Below are positions 24,672-34,166 of a stretch of DNA of 64,000 bases, piece after piece. The notes under the pieces were generated by a model. That model did no database searches, was not told where the DNA came from, and saw only the letters and a program-made list of their open reading frames with translations. The stretch lies in assembly GCA_963772445.1 (NCBI GenBank), contig CAVYXK010000003.1:1-64000 (forward strand). Reading direction: 5' to 3'. Within the stretch, counting starts at the first letter, position 1, and every line of letters starts with the position of its first letter. Source of the DNA: CAVYXK01 sp963772445 (GTDB taxonomy: Bacteria > Pseudomonadota > Alphaproteobacteria > Acetobacterales > Acetobacteraceae). The position numbers and the translations under genes are program-made.

Positions 24672-27203
24672 TCAGTGCTCTCCAGCTGTCCTTATCTGAT
24701 TACGTGACCCGTACTCTGGGATCGGAACGGCCCAGATCTCGTCTGCGTATCCGCGGATTGTGCGGTCGGATGAGAACCAGCCGGCATGTGCGGTATTCAG
24801 GACGCTCCCGCGCCACCATGACCGTCGATCGAGCCAACGCGCCGCCACCTGCGCCTGCGTAGCAGCGTAGGACATGAAATCCGCCACCACCATGAAGTAG
24901 TCCGAGCTGATCATGCCTTCGACCAACTCTTGAAAGCGGTCCGGCTCCGAGGGGGAGAACACGCCGGAACCGACCTGATCCAGAACTTCCTGCAACGCGG
25001 GCGAAGTGGCAAGTGTGTCGCGTGGGTCGACCCCCTGCTTCCGCCGGGCGGCGACTTCCTCGGCAGTAAGGCCAAAGATGAATATGTTGTCCTCTCCAAC
25101 GAGGTCGCGAATCTCGACGTTGGCGCCATCCAACGTGCCGATTGTAAGCGCCCCGTTCAAGGTCAGCTTCATATTTCCCGTGCCCGACGCCTCCATTCCG
25201 GCCGTGGAAATCTGTTCCGAGAGGTCGGCAGCAGGGATAACCTTCTCGGCGAGACTCACATTATAATCTTCCAGGAACACGACTTTGAGCAGACCCCGCA
25301 GCGTGGGGTCATTGTTTACTACCTTTGCGACATCGTTGATCAGCTTGATGATCAGTTTGGCACGGTGGTAGCTGGCGGCGGCCTTCCCGGCAAAGATCTT
25401 TACACGCGGCACCCATTCAAGGTTAGGTTGGGATCGCATCGCATTGTACAGTGCTACGGTCTCAAGAATGTTGAGGAGCTGCCGCTTATATTCGTGAATT
25501 CGCTTTATATGAACGTCGAATAGCGCATCGGCATCCACTTTGATCTGCAGTCGGTCAGCGATAAGCTCACTCAGTCTGACCTTGTGGACTCGGCGAATAG
25601 CGACAAGCCGATCATGCAATGCCGGATCGTCCGCAGTACCCGCGAGGCACTGCAACGCTGCGGGATCGTCGAGCACTTGCTCCCCTGCCACCTCCACGAG
25701 CAGCGCGGTCAGACCGGGGTTGGCTCCAAACAACCAACGACGAAAACTGATACCATTGGTCTGGTTGACGATACGGCCGGGAAAAGCCCGATGCCAGTCG
25801 CGGAACACCGTTTGCCGCATCAGATCGGTGTGCAACATTGAAACGCCGTTGACCCTCTTGGAGCCAAGAAACGCCAACGGTCCCATGCGTACCCGGCGAT
25901 CCCCCGTCTCATCGATCAGCGACATCGATGACAAGAATTGCTCGTCGATGTAACCGGCCGCCCTCAACTCCTGCAGGTGCATTGCATTGATCTGGTAGAT
26001 GAGCTGCATATGACGCGGTAGAAGTCGGTCGACCAGCGGTACCGGCCAGCTTTCCAGCGCCTCCGGCAGCAAGGTATGATTCGTGTAGCAGAACGTCGAC
26101 GTGGTAATCCGCCATGCCTCTGCCCAGGGCAGATCGTGCACATCGACCAGCAGGCGCATCAGCTCGACGACCGCAATCGCAGGATGGGTGTCATTGAGCT
26201 GGATGGCGGCGTGCTCAGCCAGCGTCCGGACATCGCCATGCTGCTGGACGTGGCGGTGAAGCAGGTCCTGGAGCGATGCAGAGGAGAAAAAATACTCCTG
26301 CCTCAGGCGCAGCTCCTGGCCGGCCGGCGTATGGTCACCAGGGTAGAGGACCTGAGAAATCGCGTTGGCTCGTGCGCGGGAACTTAGCGCTTCGACGTGG
26401 TCGCCACGATTGAATGCATCCAGACGCAGCGGATCGGGGGCGCGAGCAGACCACAGACGCAGCATGTTGACATGCCACCCGCGCCACCCAACCAAGGGTA
26501 TGTCATATGCGACGGCATCCACCAACTCAGCCGGTCGCCAGACGTGGCGGCCGTTACCCTCGCTTGTTTCGTCCATCTCCACCGTTCCGCCGAAGCCGAC
26601 GGAATACCCCGTGTCCGATCGTTCGAACTCCCACGGATTACCGCACGCGAGCCAGGTCTCAGGGTGTTCGTGTTGCCAGCCGTCTTCGATTACCTGACGG
26701 AATAAGCCGTGGTTGTAGCGGATGCCATATCCATATGCGGCGACGGAGAGCGTCGCCATGCTTTCCATGAAACATGCGGCAAGGCGGCCGAGACCACCAT
26801 TTCCCAGTGCTGCGTCCGGTTCGATGTTGCGCAGCTTGTCAAGCTCCACCCCCAACTCGGCAAGGGCTGCGCGCATCAACTCGGTCAAGCCCAGGCTGTT
26901 CAGGGCATCCATCAGCAGTTGCCCGATGAGAAATTCGAGCGACAAGTAGTACACGCACTTTCGGCGCTGAGCATTGGTAAGGCGGGAGGAATTCATCCAG
27001 CGGTCAACGATACGGTCGCGGACAGCCAGCGCCGTTGCCACGAACCAGTCGCGATCTCCGGCGACGACGGGATCTTTACCGACGGAATACGTCAGCTTTG
27101 CTAGTATGCTAGACCGCAGCGTAGCAATGTCATCTTTCCGCGTCAGCAAATCTACTGTGGATGCAACCGCATCGCCAGGGATTGACGCACGTAGCTCGCT
27201 CAC
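24672..27203 (-). CDS. glgP: Glycogen/starch/alpha-glucan phosphorylase
   Basis: 843 aa, GT35 family, full length. It has YLSLEFLIGQLLMDALNSL, GNGGLGRLAACFMESMATL, IHEYKRQLLN, and the PLP-binding GMEASGTGNMKLTLNGALTIGTLDGANVEI, whose Lys follows GTGNM. It releases glucose-1-phosphate from stored glucan in the cytoplasm. A glycogen synthase gene lies 16 kb away at 43250, but no branching enzyme, debranching enzyme or ADP-glucose pyrophosphorylase is in the window. Confidence 0.95.
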   Translation of the reverse strand: MSELRASIPGDAVASTVDLLTRKDDIATLRSSILAKLTYSVGKDPVVAGDRDWFVATALAVRDRIVDRWMNSSRLTNAQRRKCVYYLSLEFLIGQLLMDALNSLGLTELMRAALAELGVELDKLRNIEPDAALGNGGLGRLAACFMESMATLSVAAYGYGIRYNHGLFRQVIEDGWQHEHPETWLACGNPWEFERSDTGYSVGFGGTVEMDETSEGNGRHVWRPAELVDAVAYDIPLVGWRGWHVNMLRLWSARAPDPLRLDAFNRGDHVEALSSRARANAISQVLYPGDHTPAGQELRLRQEYFFSSASLQDLLHRHVQQHGDVRTLAEHAAIQLNDTHPAIAVVELMRLLVDVHDLPWAEAWRITTSTFCYTNHTLLPEALESWPVPLVDRLLPRHMQLIYQINAMHLQELRAAGYIDEQFLSSMSLIDETGDRRVRMGPLAFLGSKRVNGVSMLHTDLMRQTVFRDWHRAFPGRIVNQTNGISFRRWLFGANPGLTALLVEVAGEQVLDDPAALQCLAGTADDPALHDRLVAIRRVHKVRLSELIADRLQIKVDADALFDVHIKRIHEYKRQLLNILETVALYNAMRSQPNLEWVPRVKIFAGKAAASYHRAKLIIKLINDVAKVVNNDPTLRGLLKVVFLEDYNVSLAEKVIPAADLSEQISTAGMEASGTGNMKLTLNGALTIGTLDGANVEIRDLVGEDNIFIFGLTAEEVAARRKQGVDPRDTLATSPALQEVLDQVGSGVFSPSEPDRFQELVEGMISSDYFMVVADFMSYAATQAQVAARWLDRRSWWRGSVLNTAHAGWFSSDRTIRGYADEIWAVPIPEYGSRNQIRTAGEH

Positions 27204-27343
27204 TCAACTGCCTCCGGCGGTTCTCGAAAGACTTCAGCAAACACCACCGGAGGACTCTAGCGCAATACCGTGTATTGCTCAAGGCAAATCGGCACGCAAT
27301 CGCAACTGGATGATTTTCCTTCAAACAGATGACTTTTCCTCAA

Positions 27344-27850
27344 TCAGACGTGTCGCCACGACGGTTTCGTGGGGTCGGCGAGCCGGATATCGACCGGGCC
27401 GACCCCGAAGACGGCGATCACCGCCGGTTCGCGGCCGCTGCGCGGGACGCCATCGTAATGCCAGGTGCACGCGGCGCGGCGGACGAAACCGCCGGCCGTC
27501 ACCGGCACTGCGTCCTGCGGCGCGAAGTCGGCGCCACTGTTTACCCACCATGTCCCCGACACCACCACCTGAATGCGGTCGGTCGCATAGTTGTGCGGCG
27601 CGCTGAACCAGCCCGGATGCCATTTCATCATCACGAGATAGGGCCCGGGCTTGTCGAAGTCGCCGTAGAGCTTCGCCATCTCGCCGCTGTCAGGCGGCAG
27701 ATTGCCCCAGCCCTGGAACACGATGCGATCGGCGGGAAGCACGAAGGTTTCGCGCGGATTGATCGGATTGGCCGCCGCAGCGGCAGCGAACAACGATGAC
27801 AACACGGGCGCGATCAAAAGCGAGCGCCGCTGCATGGGGGTAAAATTCAT
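27344..27850 (-). CDS. Secreted cupin-domain protein
   Basis: 168 aa with a signal peptide (MQRRSLLIAPVLSSLFAAAAAANP, possibly starting at the second ATG). A cupin-like beta barrel follows: GPYLVMMKWHPGWFSAPHNYATDRIQVVVSGTWWVNSGADF, and CTWHYDGVP near the end, giving several His residues that could bind metal. It resembles periplasmic cupins annotated as DUF4437-like. Function unknown. It stands alone between glgP and a small secreted protein gene. Confidence 0.75.
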   Translation of the reverse strand: MNFTPMQRRSLLIAPVLSSLFAAAAAANPINPRETFVLPADRIVFQGWGNLPPDSGEMAKLYGDFDKPGPYLVMMKWHPGWFSAPHNYATDRIQVVVSGTWWVNSGADFAPQDAVPVTAGGFVRRAACTWHYDGVPRSGREPAVIAVFGVGPVDIRLADPTKPSWRHV

Positions 27851-27946
27851 GCATCAGTTCTCCGTCACGCCTGAATTGCAGCGGTGAAGCTGTCGAGAGA
27901 AGAGGCTCGGGCTGACTGACCCAAGCCTCTCGCAGCGTCGTTCTCA

Positions 27947-28210
27947 CTAGCCGTTAGACGGGGTCGTCGACTGCGCGACCGGGTTTTGCTTGCCGGCGTG
28001 AGCGACCTGCCAGGCCCGCTCCTGATTGATTACGTATGCCTCACGGGCTTGCTGAGCCTGATAGGCAGGATTCATTGCATAGAAGCCGGACGGAGCCGAG
28101 TACTGGTCGAAGTATCGATTTCCTCCATTGCCGCCGCCTTCTTCCGCGAAGGCGGCAGTCCCGGCGGACAACGCCATCATGGCGACGGCGGCGAATAGCA
28201 AAACTTTCAT
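27947..28210 (-). CDS. Small secreted protein of unknown function
   Basis: 87 aa starting MKVLLFAAVAMMALSAGTAAFA, a clear signal peptide. The mature part is Gly/Asn-rich (EEGGGNGGNRYFDQY) and then Gln/Ala-rich (NPAYQAQQAREAYVINQERAW). AGAGAGG lies upstream of the ATG in the coding direction. No domain is recognised. The low complexity and small size suggest a periplasmic or surface protein. Confidence 0.65.
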   Translation of the reverse strand: MKVLLFAAVAMMALSAGTAAFAEEGGGNGGNRYFDQYSAPSGFYAMNPAYQAQQAREAYVINQERAWQVAHAGKQNPVAQSTTPSNG

Positions 28211-28493
28211 GATCAGCCTCTCTTGTGTGATCGGCCCGGCACAAGCGCCGGCCGTCACGAGCGGATATCAGCAGCGCTGGCGCATATCCCACCGTCGGAA
28301 ATCTGCATTCTCGATATGTCGCCGGCGAATAGTGCAGGGGACGCACCTCAAGCATTGGTACAGCGCATGGCCGGTTGCCGGGAGGCAGCCCAGCTATTGG
28401 CGAGAACGCAGATGCGGGTTTGTCACTTTAGGACGTGCGTGTCGTGCGGATCGAACGTCGGAAACGACAAGCATACATGAACGGAGAACTGAG

Positions 28494-28775
28494 ATGTCTA
28501 TGCGTACTGCCATGCTGTCAGCACTGATGGCAGCAAGTTGCTTATCGCCGGCTCTGGCGGCGCCTGCGGCCTCGTTCGGATCTCAGTTGCCGAACGTCGG
28601 TGCGTCGGTCACGGCGCCGCGGGGATCGGCCGTCGTGACCGGCACGCTGGGCTCGACGGCGACCACCGCCATGCCAGGCTCCGGGGGCGAAGGATTCCTG
28701 ATGAACAACGGCAACGGCACCAGCACGCTGATCGTGCCCGGTGGAATCCCGCAGACGGTTCCTACGCCAAGATAG
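28494..28775 (+). CDS. Small secreted protein of unknown function
   Basis: 93 aa with signal peptide MSMRTAMLSALMAASCLSPALAAPAA, followed by a Gly/Ser/Thr-rich mature part (GTLGSTATTAMPGSGGEGFLMNNGNGTSTLIVPGG). A GGAG-like sequence precedes the ATG. No known domain. It is encoded opposite the small secreted protein at 27947-28210, from which it is separated by a 280 bp divergent region. Confidence 0.6.
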   Translation: MSMRTAMLSALMAASCLSPALAAPAASFGSQLPNVGASVTAPRGSAVVTGTLGSTATTAMPGSGGEGFLMNNGNGTSTLIVPGGIPQTVPTPR

Positions 28776-28820
28776 GCAAACCGGGATTGAGACTGACGCG
28801 CAGGTTCGGACGCCTGCGCG

Positions 28821-29231
28821 TCAGCCCCAATAGTCGGTGGGAAGATTGAATACGATCGGCTCGGGCGTGCTTCTCACCACGACCCAGCGGAGCGGCTGCG
28901 TCAGCGACCGGTTGATCTCCATGTGCGGCAGCCATGCGGGCACGTGAAGGAATTCACCCGCCCGAGCGACGGCGCTGAACTCGCCACGTTCGCCCCAGCG
29001 CACCAGGCACTCGCCTTCCAGCACATAGGCGATCGTGTCCTGCTCTCCATGATGATGGATGCCGGTGCCGGCGCCAGGCTCCACGACGAACAGGCCGCCC
29101 CAGATGCTGCTTTCGATGCCTTGGCTGACGGAGATCGCAGCGAGCCGCTCGGAACCTGGCGTCTGCGATGTTCCCCGATCGAATTCCGACGGGGTAACGA
29201 CACTGATATGCGAAAGCGTGGTCGTGGCCAT
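28821..29231 (-). CDS. Cupin-domain protein
   Basis: 136 aa from ATG 29231 (MATTTLSHISVVTPSEFDRG). The single cupin domain has the metal-binding motif GTGIHHHGEQDTIAYVLEGECLVRWG and a second half FLHVPAWLPHMEINRS. It is probably a small regulatory or detoxifying cupin, substrate unknown. It is divergent from the molybdenum oxidoreductase genes, with a 208 bp shared upstream region in which I see no definite operator. Confidence 0.8.
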   Translation of the reverse strand: MATTTLSHISVVTPSEFDRGTSQTPGSERLAAISVSQGIESSIWGGLFVVEPGAGTGIHHHGEQDTIAYVLEGECLVRWGERGEFSAVARAGEFLHVPAWLPHMEINRSLTQPLRWVVVRSTPEPIVFNLPTDYWG

Positions 29232-29439
29232 GAGACACCTCGAACGAACAGGGCGGCGTGCAGCAAACTCGTCATATCCCCGCGGCATTCAAGGCACGGT
29301 GCCCGACACATGCTCATGCACGGGGCAAATGCGCTTATTCGTCCTGCCAAGGTTGAGCCTCCCGATCAAATCGCGATCTCGGCGGCGATTGGGCTGGTGA
29401 CCGGTTCACCGGACAGGAAGAGGCTGCAGGGAGCAGATC

Positions 29440-29892
29440 ATGCTTGACCTTCATATCAACGGCGCCGTGCATCACGTGGACGCCGACCCGAACATGCCGC
29501 TGCTGTGGGCGATCCGTGACCTTGTTGGCCTGCGGGGCACGAAGTTCGGTTGCGGCATCGGCGCCTGTGGCGCGTGCACCGTGCTGCTTGACGGCCAGGC
29601 GGTGCGGTCGTGCGTCACCCCGCTGCAGAGTGTCGCCGGCAAGCAGGTCGTTACCATCGAGGGGCTTGGCATGGAGGGCGACCACAAGCTGCAGCGCGCC
29701 TGGATGCAGGCGAATGTGCCACAGTGCGGTTACTGCCAGCCTGGCCAGATCATGCAGGCCGCGGCGCTCCTCGCGCAAACTCCGAAACCCACCGAGGAGC
29801 AGATCGTCGATGCGATGAGCGGCAACATCTGCCGCTGCGGCACCTATCAGCGCATCAAGGCCGCCATCCAGGCGGCGGCGGAGACGGTGTAA
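29440..29892 (+). CDS. iorA: (2Fe-2S)-binding subunit of aldehyde oxidase / isoquinoline 1-oxidoreductase type
   Basis: 150 aa with both iron-sulfur motifs of the xanthine oxidase small subunit: GTKFGCGIGACGACTVLLDG (plant-type cluster) and CGYCQPGQIMQAAAL with ICRCGTYQRI (alpha-helical cluster). It passes electrons from the molybdenum subunit encoded next, whose start overlaps its stop (TAATG). AGGGAG lies upstream of the ATG. Subfamily assignment to Ior-type rests on the two-subunit organisation without a separate FAD subunit. Confidence 0.88.
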   Translation: MLDLHINGAVHHVDADPNMPLLWAIRDLVGLRGTKFGCGIGACGACTVLLDGQAVRSCVTPLQSVAGKQVVTIEGLGMEGDHKLQRAWMQANVPQCGYCQPGQIMQAAALLAQTPKPTEEQIVDAMSGNICRCGTYQRIKAAIQAAAETV

Positions 29893-32141
29893 TGAGCGGG
29901 ATCGTCAATCTCAGCCGGCGCCAGGCACTGCAAGGCATTGCCGCCGGCGGCATACTGCTCGGGATGCGGGTGGCCGGTTTTTCGCCCATCACGCAGGCCG
30001 CAGCGGCGACGGACCTGGCATTCACGCCCAATCTGTTCGTCTCGATCGCGCCGGACAATCAGGTATCGATCGTCGTGTCGCGCTCGGAAATGGGCACCGG
30101 CATCCGCACGAGCCTTGCCCAGGTGCTGGCCGACGAGCTGGACGCCGACTGGCGGCAGGTACGCGTGCTGCAGGCCCAGGGCGATCCGAAATACGCCGAT
30201 CAGAACACCGACGGGTCGAAAAGCGTGCGGCTGCTGCTCGGCGTGATGCGGGAAGCCGGCGGCGCCGCCCGGCATATGCTGATCGCCGCCGCCGCACAGC
30301 GCTGGGGCGTGGCGCCGGACGCCTGTCACACGGATGCCGGCACGGTGGTGCAAAGCGCATCCGGCGAGCGATTGAGCTATGGGGAACTGGTCGGTGCCGC
30401 GGCGAAGCAGCGCGTGCCGGCGCCGGCCTTGGTCCGGCTCAAGTCGCCGTCAGCTTGGCGGTATATCGGCAAGCCGCTGCCGATCGTCGATCTCGATGAC
30501 ATCGTGCATGGCCGCGCGGTGTACGGGATCGATGTTGTGCTGCCGGGGATGAAATATGCCTCGGTCGAGCGTCCGCCGGCGTATGGCGACTCGGTCAGCC
30601 ATTATGACCCGACGGATGCGTTGAAGGTCGCCGGGGTGGAGCGCGTGGTGCAGGTGCCCGGTGCGGCGCTGCCCGCCGGATTCCGCCCGCTCGGCGGTGT
30701 CGCGGTGGTTGCCACAAACACCTGGGCGGCGATGCAGGGCAGGCAGGCACTGCACATCACTTGGGAGTCGGGTCCGAACGCCACGTATGATACCACCGCT
30801 TATCGTGCCTTGCTGCAGGATACCGCGCGGCACCCAGGCAAGATCGTGCGCAACAACGGCAATATCGATACGGCGCTGCAAACCAGCGCGAAGCGGGTCG
30901 TTGCAGACTATTTCGTGCCGCATCTGGCGCACGCGATGATGGAGCCCGAGGCGACGGTGGCGCACTTTGCCGACGGCAAGTGCGCGGTCTGGACCGCGAC
31001 GCAGAACCCCCAGCAGGCCCGCACCACGGTCGCCGAGGTGCTGGGCATCGACCAGTCGGACGTGACTATCAACGTCACGCTGCTGGGTGGAGGATTCGGG
31101 CGCAAGTCCAAGCCGGACTATGTGGCCGAGGCGGCGTTCCTGTCCCGCGCCGTCGGCGCGCCGGTGCAAGTGACCTGGACACGCGAGGACGACATCACGC
31201 ACGACTACTATCACGCGATCTGCGCGCAGCACCTGGAGGGCGGCCTGGATGCCGACGGCAAGCCGATCGCCTGGTTGCATCGCACGGTGTTTCCTTCGAT
31301 CAGATCGACCTTCGAGCCGAACGTGATCTATGGTGCTCCGGGGGAGCTGGGTCAGGGCGTGACCGACATGCCCTATGACATTCCCAACGTGCGCTGCGAG
31401 AACGGCCCGGCCGAGGCACATGTGCGGATCGGCTGGTATCGCTCGGTCTATAACATCCCCCACGGCTTCGCAGTCGGGTCCTTCATCGATGAGCTGGCCG
31501 CGGCTGCCGGCAAGGATAGGGTGGCGTTTCTGCTCGAGGCGCTCGGGCCGGACCGGCGGCTCGATCCGTTTGCGCTCGGGATCGATTACCCGAACTACGG
31601 CGCATCGCTGACCGAGTATCCGATCGATATCGGCCGCTTCCGCCGTGTGGTTTCGCTGGTGGCGGAGCGATCTGGTTGGGGCACCCCACTGCCGGCGCGA
31701 CAGGGACGCGGCATTGCTGCGCATCGCAGCTTCCTGACGTATGTGGCCGCAGTGGCGGTGGTGAACGTCGCGCCGGATGGCACGGTGACGGTGCCGCGGA
31801 TCGACCTCGCGGTTGATTGCGGGATGGTGGTGAATCCGGACCGCGTCGTTGCGCAGTTCGAAGGGGCCGCGATCATGAGCCTTGGCAATGCGCTTTACAG
31901 CAGCATCACGTTCAAGAACGGCCAGGCTGAGCAGTCGAATTTCAGCGATTACATGGCGGCGCGGATCGATGCCACGCCGGAGACGCATGTCTATGTCGTG
32001 CCGAGCAGCGCACCGCCTGGCGGCGTCGGCGAGCCGGGCGTGCCGCCGGTGGCCGCGGCGATCTGCAATGCGATATTTGCCGCGACAGGCAAACGGATCC
32101 GTGCGTTGCCGGTGGATCCGACGGAGCTGAAGGCGGCGTAA
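29892..32141 (+). CDS. iorB: Molybdopterin-binding aldehyde dehydrogenase large subunit (Ior-type)
   Basis: 749 aa beginning with a Tat-like signal (SRRQALQGIAAGGILLGM), so it is likely exported to the periplasm. The molybdopterin domains contain VSRSEMGTGIRTSLAQVLADELD, LLGGGFGRKSKPDYVAEAAFLS, and near the end PGGVGEPGVPPVAAAICNAIF with the catalytic-type Glu. With the upstream iron-sulfur protein it oxidises aldehydes or N-heterocycles, likely passing electrons to a cytochrome. It converges on an SDR gene 6 bp from its stop. Substrate unknown. Confidence 0.88.
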   Translation: MSGIVNLSRRQALQGIAAGGILLGMRVAGFSPITQAAAATDLAFTPNLFVSIAPDNQVSIVVSRSEMGTGIRTSLAQVLADELDADWRQVRVLQAQGDPKYADQNTDGSKSVRLLLGVMREAGGAARHMLIAAAAQRWGVAPDACHTDAGTVVQSASGERLSYGELVGAAAKQRVPAPALVRLKSPSAWRYIGKPLPIVDLDDIVHGRAVYGIDVVLPGMKYASVERPPAYGDSVSHYDPTDALKVAGVERVVQVPGAALPAGFRPLGGVAVVATNTWAAMQGRQALHITWESGPNATYDTTAYRALLQDTARHPGKIVRNNGNIDTALQTSAKRVVADYFVPHLAHAMMEPEATVAHFADGKCAVWTATQNPQQARTTVAEVLGIDQSDVTINVTLLGGGFGRKSKPDYVAEAAFLSRAVGAPVQVTWTREDDITHDYYHAICAQHLEGGLDADGKPIAWLHRTVFPSIRSTFEPNVIYGAPGELGQGVTDMPYDIPNVRCENGPAEAHVRIGWYRSVYNIPHGFAVGSFIDELAAAAGKDRVAFLLEALGPDRRLDPFALGIDYPNYGASLTEYPIDIGRFRRVVSLVAERSGWGTPLPARQGRGIAAHRSFLTYVAAVAVVNVAPDGTVTVPRIDLAVDCGMVVNPDRVVAQFEGAAIMSLGNALYSSITFKNGQAEQSNFSDYMAARIDATPETHVYVVPSSAPPGGVGEPGVPPVAAAICNAIFAATGKRIRALPVDPTELKAA

Positions 32142-32147
32142 TGGAGT

Positions 32148-32927
32148 TCACGCCGTTGCGCCGCCATCCACCGGCAGGGCGACGCCGGTGATGTAGGACG
32201 CCTCGTCGGAGATCAGGAACAGCGCGGCGTTGGCGACCTCCTCGGGCCGTGCTGGGCGGCCCATCGGCACTTGGCCACCGCGCTTCAGCACCAGGGACTC
32301 CGGCGTCTCGCCGGGGGGTAATTGGCTGTCGGGGCGGGCGACGAACACACGCAGCATCGGCGTGTCGACGGGGCCGGGGCAGACCGCATTCACCCGGATA
32401 CGCTCGCGGGCGTAGCGCTTGGCCAGCCCGTGCACCAGCCCGACCACGCCGAACTTGGCGATGTTGTACACCGGGCTGAACTGCGAGCCGACCAAGCCGG
32501 AGGTGGAGGCGGTGAACAGCAGTGCGCCGCCGCCGCGGGCACGCAGCTCCGGGATCGCTGCTTCCGTGGTGATCAGCACCGTGCGGAGATTGAGGTCCAT
32601 CGCGAGCTCGTAGTCCTTCCAGTCGATGCCCTCGACGGCAGCCGGGCCGGGGTGGCCGACATGGTTCTAGACGAAATCGAGCCCGCCCCATTCGCGCGCT
32701 GTACGCCCCACGATGTCGCGCGCGAAGGCATCCTCGCGCAAATCGCCGGCGAGTGAGATGGCGCGTCCGCCGGAACGGGTGATGCTGTCGGCGACCTCGC
32801 GCGCGCCGGCCTCGTCGATATCCACCAGCGCGACGGCGGCGCCTTCGATGGCAAAGCGCAGGGCGCCGGCCCGACCCATGCCGGAGGCAGCCGCGGTGAC
32901 GATGCCGATCTTGCCGGCCAGACGCAT
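32148..32927 (-). pseudogene. SDR family oxidoreductase with internal amber stop
   Basis: The frame from ATG 32927 (MRLAGKIGIVTAAASGMGRAGALRF, NAD-binding GxxxGxG) runs to 32148 and contains the catalytic Ser (TASTSGLVG) and YNIAKFG (Tyr-x3-Lys). It would give a normal 259 aa protein, but a TAG at 32667-32669 interrupts it after WGGLDFV and before NHVGHPGP. There is no frameshift, and a GAG-to-TAG change would explain it. A downstream ATG at 32600 could only start a fragment lacking the cofactor site. It is 11 bp downstream of the alpha/beta hydrolase gene, in one operon. Confidence 0.8.
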
Positions 32928-32938
32928 GGTTGCCTCCT

Positions 32939-33746
32939 TTACGACAGATGCCGGTGCGCGTTCAGCCAGTCCAGCATGATGCGGTTGAACGTGTCGGGGT
33001 GCTCGACATTTGGGAAGTGCCTGGCGTCGGCGATCTCCTGGTAGCGTGCGCCTGGCACCAGTTCGGCGATGCGCCGGTTCTGCTCGGGTGGCGTGCCGGG
33101 ATCCTGGGCGCCGCACACGACCAGCAGCGGCAAGCTGAGAGATGGAAGTTGCGCACTGAAGTCGAAATCCAGGATGGCGTCGCAGCAACCCAGATAGCCG
33201 TCCGGCGTGGTGGCCGCGACTGTGTCGCGGATCTGGCGCCAGCGTGCCGGGTTGCGGCTCTTGAAACCATCTGTCAGCCAGCGCTCCACGGTAGCGTCGG
33301 CCAACGGTGCCAGCGACTTCGCCCGTTGCACCGTGGCGATGCGCTGGTCCCAGGCGTCGCGGGCGCCTTGCGGACTGGTGGGCAGCGTGTCGCACCACAT
33401 CGCCGAGATCAGCCGTCCGGGATGCGCCAGCGCGAAGGCCTGGCCGAGCATTCCGCCGATCGAGAGGCCAATTATAGTGGACGCGCGGAATCTCCAGGAC
33501 GGCAAGCGCCCCCGCCACGTCGTCGCCGAGCTGGCGCATCGCGTAAGGCCGAGGCAGCGGATCACTGCCGCCGTGGCCGCGCATGTCGAGCCGCAGCACG
33601 CGAAAGCCGGCGGCGAGCAGGGGCGGGACTTGCTCGGCCCACATCCCGCCATCGGCGGCGAGCGAATGGGTGAAGCAGACCACGGGCGCTGTATCGGGAC
33701 CGACAAGGTCATAGGCGATGCGTCGGCCGTCGAGCGACAGAAGCAT
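32939..33746 (-). pseudogene. Alpha/beta hydrolase (3-oxoadipate enol-lactonase-like), frameshifted
   Basis: The N-terminal frame from 33746 (MLLSLDGRRIAYDLVG, VVCFTHSLAADGGMW, LRLDMRGHGGSD) ends its homology at LEIPRVHY. The adjacent frame continues IGLSIGGMLGQAFALAHP with the nucleophile Ser in GLSIGG, and later has AQDPGTPPEQNRRIAELVPGA and the catalytic His region ADARHFPNVEHPDTF. One extra A in TATAATTGG near 33479 separates them. The complete protein would be about 268 aa and resembles PcaD-like lactonases. It is the first gene of the pair with the damaged SDR. Confidence 0.8.
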
Positions 33747-33902
33747 GGCACGTTCCCTCCGAATGATAGATCAGCGTAGATGCCGGCAACCCTCTCGGCA
33801 ACAAAGCCCTGATCGGCGCAAGCAACGGAGTACGCGAGAGGCGCTGCCGGACTATCTTCCGCCTCGTCCGGACGGCAGTGGCATAATCAGGAGGAGTGTC
33901 GC

Positions 33903-34142
33903 GTGCTGGCACGAGCATGGGCGGTCGTCGGCGTGGTACTGCTCGTCGCAACGGTGGTGGGCCAGGCGCCGGCCGAACAACCGAGGACGCTGAAGGAGCG
34001 ACTGTCCGATAAGGCATCCGACGAGCAGCGGGTGGACAATTGCCGCGTTCCGATCGACCGGCGCGGCCCCGTGCCGAGGCCAGGCTGTCCGGAGGACGCA
34101 AAGCCGGCCCCGATTGCAGTGCCCGCGGGAAAGCCGGATTGA
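33903..34142 (+). CDS. Small secreted/anchored protein of unknown function
   Basis: 79 aa: N-terminal hydrophobic helix (MLARAWAVVGVVLLVATVVGQAPA), then a short hydrophilic part (LKERLSDKASDEQRVDNC, PVPRPGCPED) with two Cys that could pair. AGGAGTG precedes the start (ATAATCAGGAGGAGTGTCGCG). No domain recognised. It is 24 bp before the nitroreductase gene and may be cotranscribed. Confidence 0.6.
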   Translation: MLARAWAVVGVVLLVATVVGQAPAEQPRTLKERLSDKASDEQRVDNCRVPIDRRGPVPRPGCPEDAKPAPIAVPAGKPD

Positions 34143-34166
34143 TGCTCCGGAACGCGGAGGCGAATA

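Noticed and set aside
23598..24672. LexA-type operator upstream of dinB
   Set aside because: The 74-bp gap before dinB has no convincing GAAC-N7-GTTC or CTGT-N8-ACAG palindrome.
30450..31988. Minus-strand open frame of 512 codons within iorB
   Set aside because: Shadow of the GC-rich iorB gene; His/Arg-rich with no motif.
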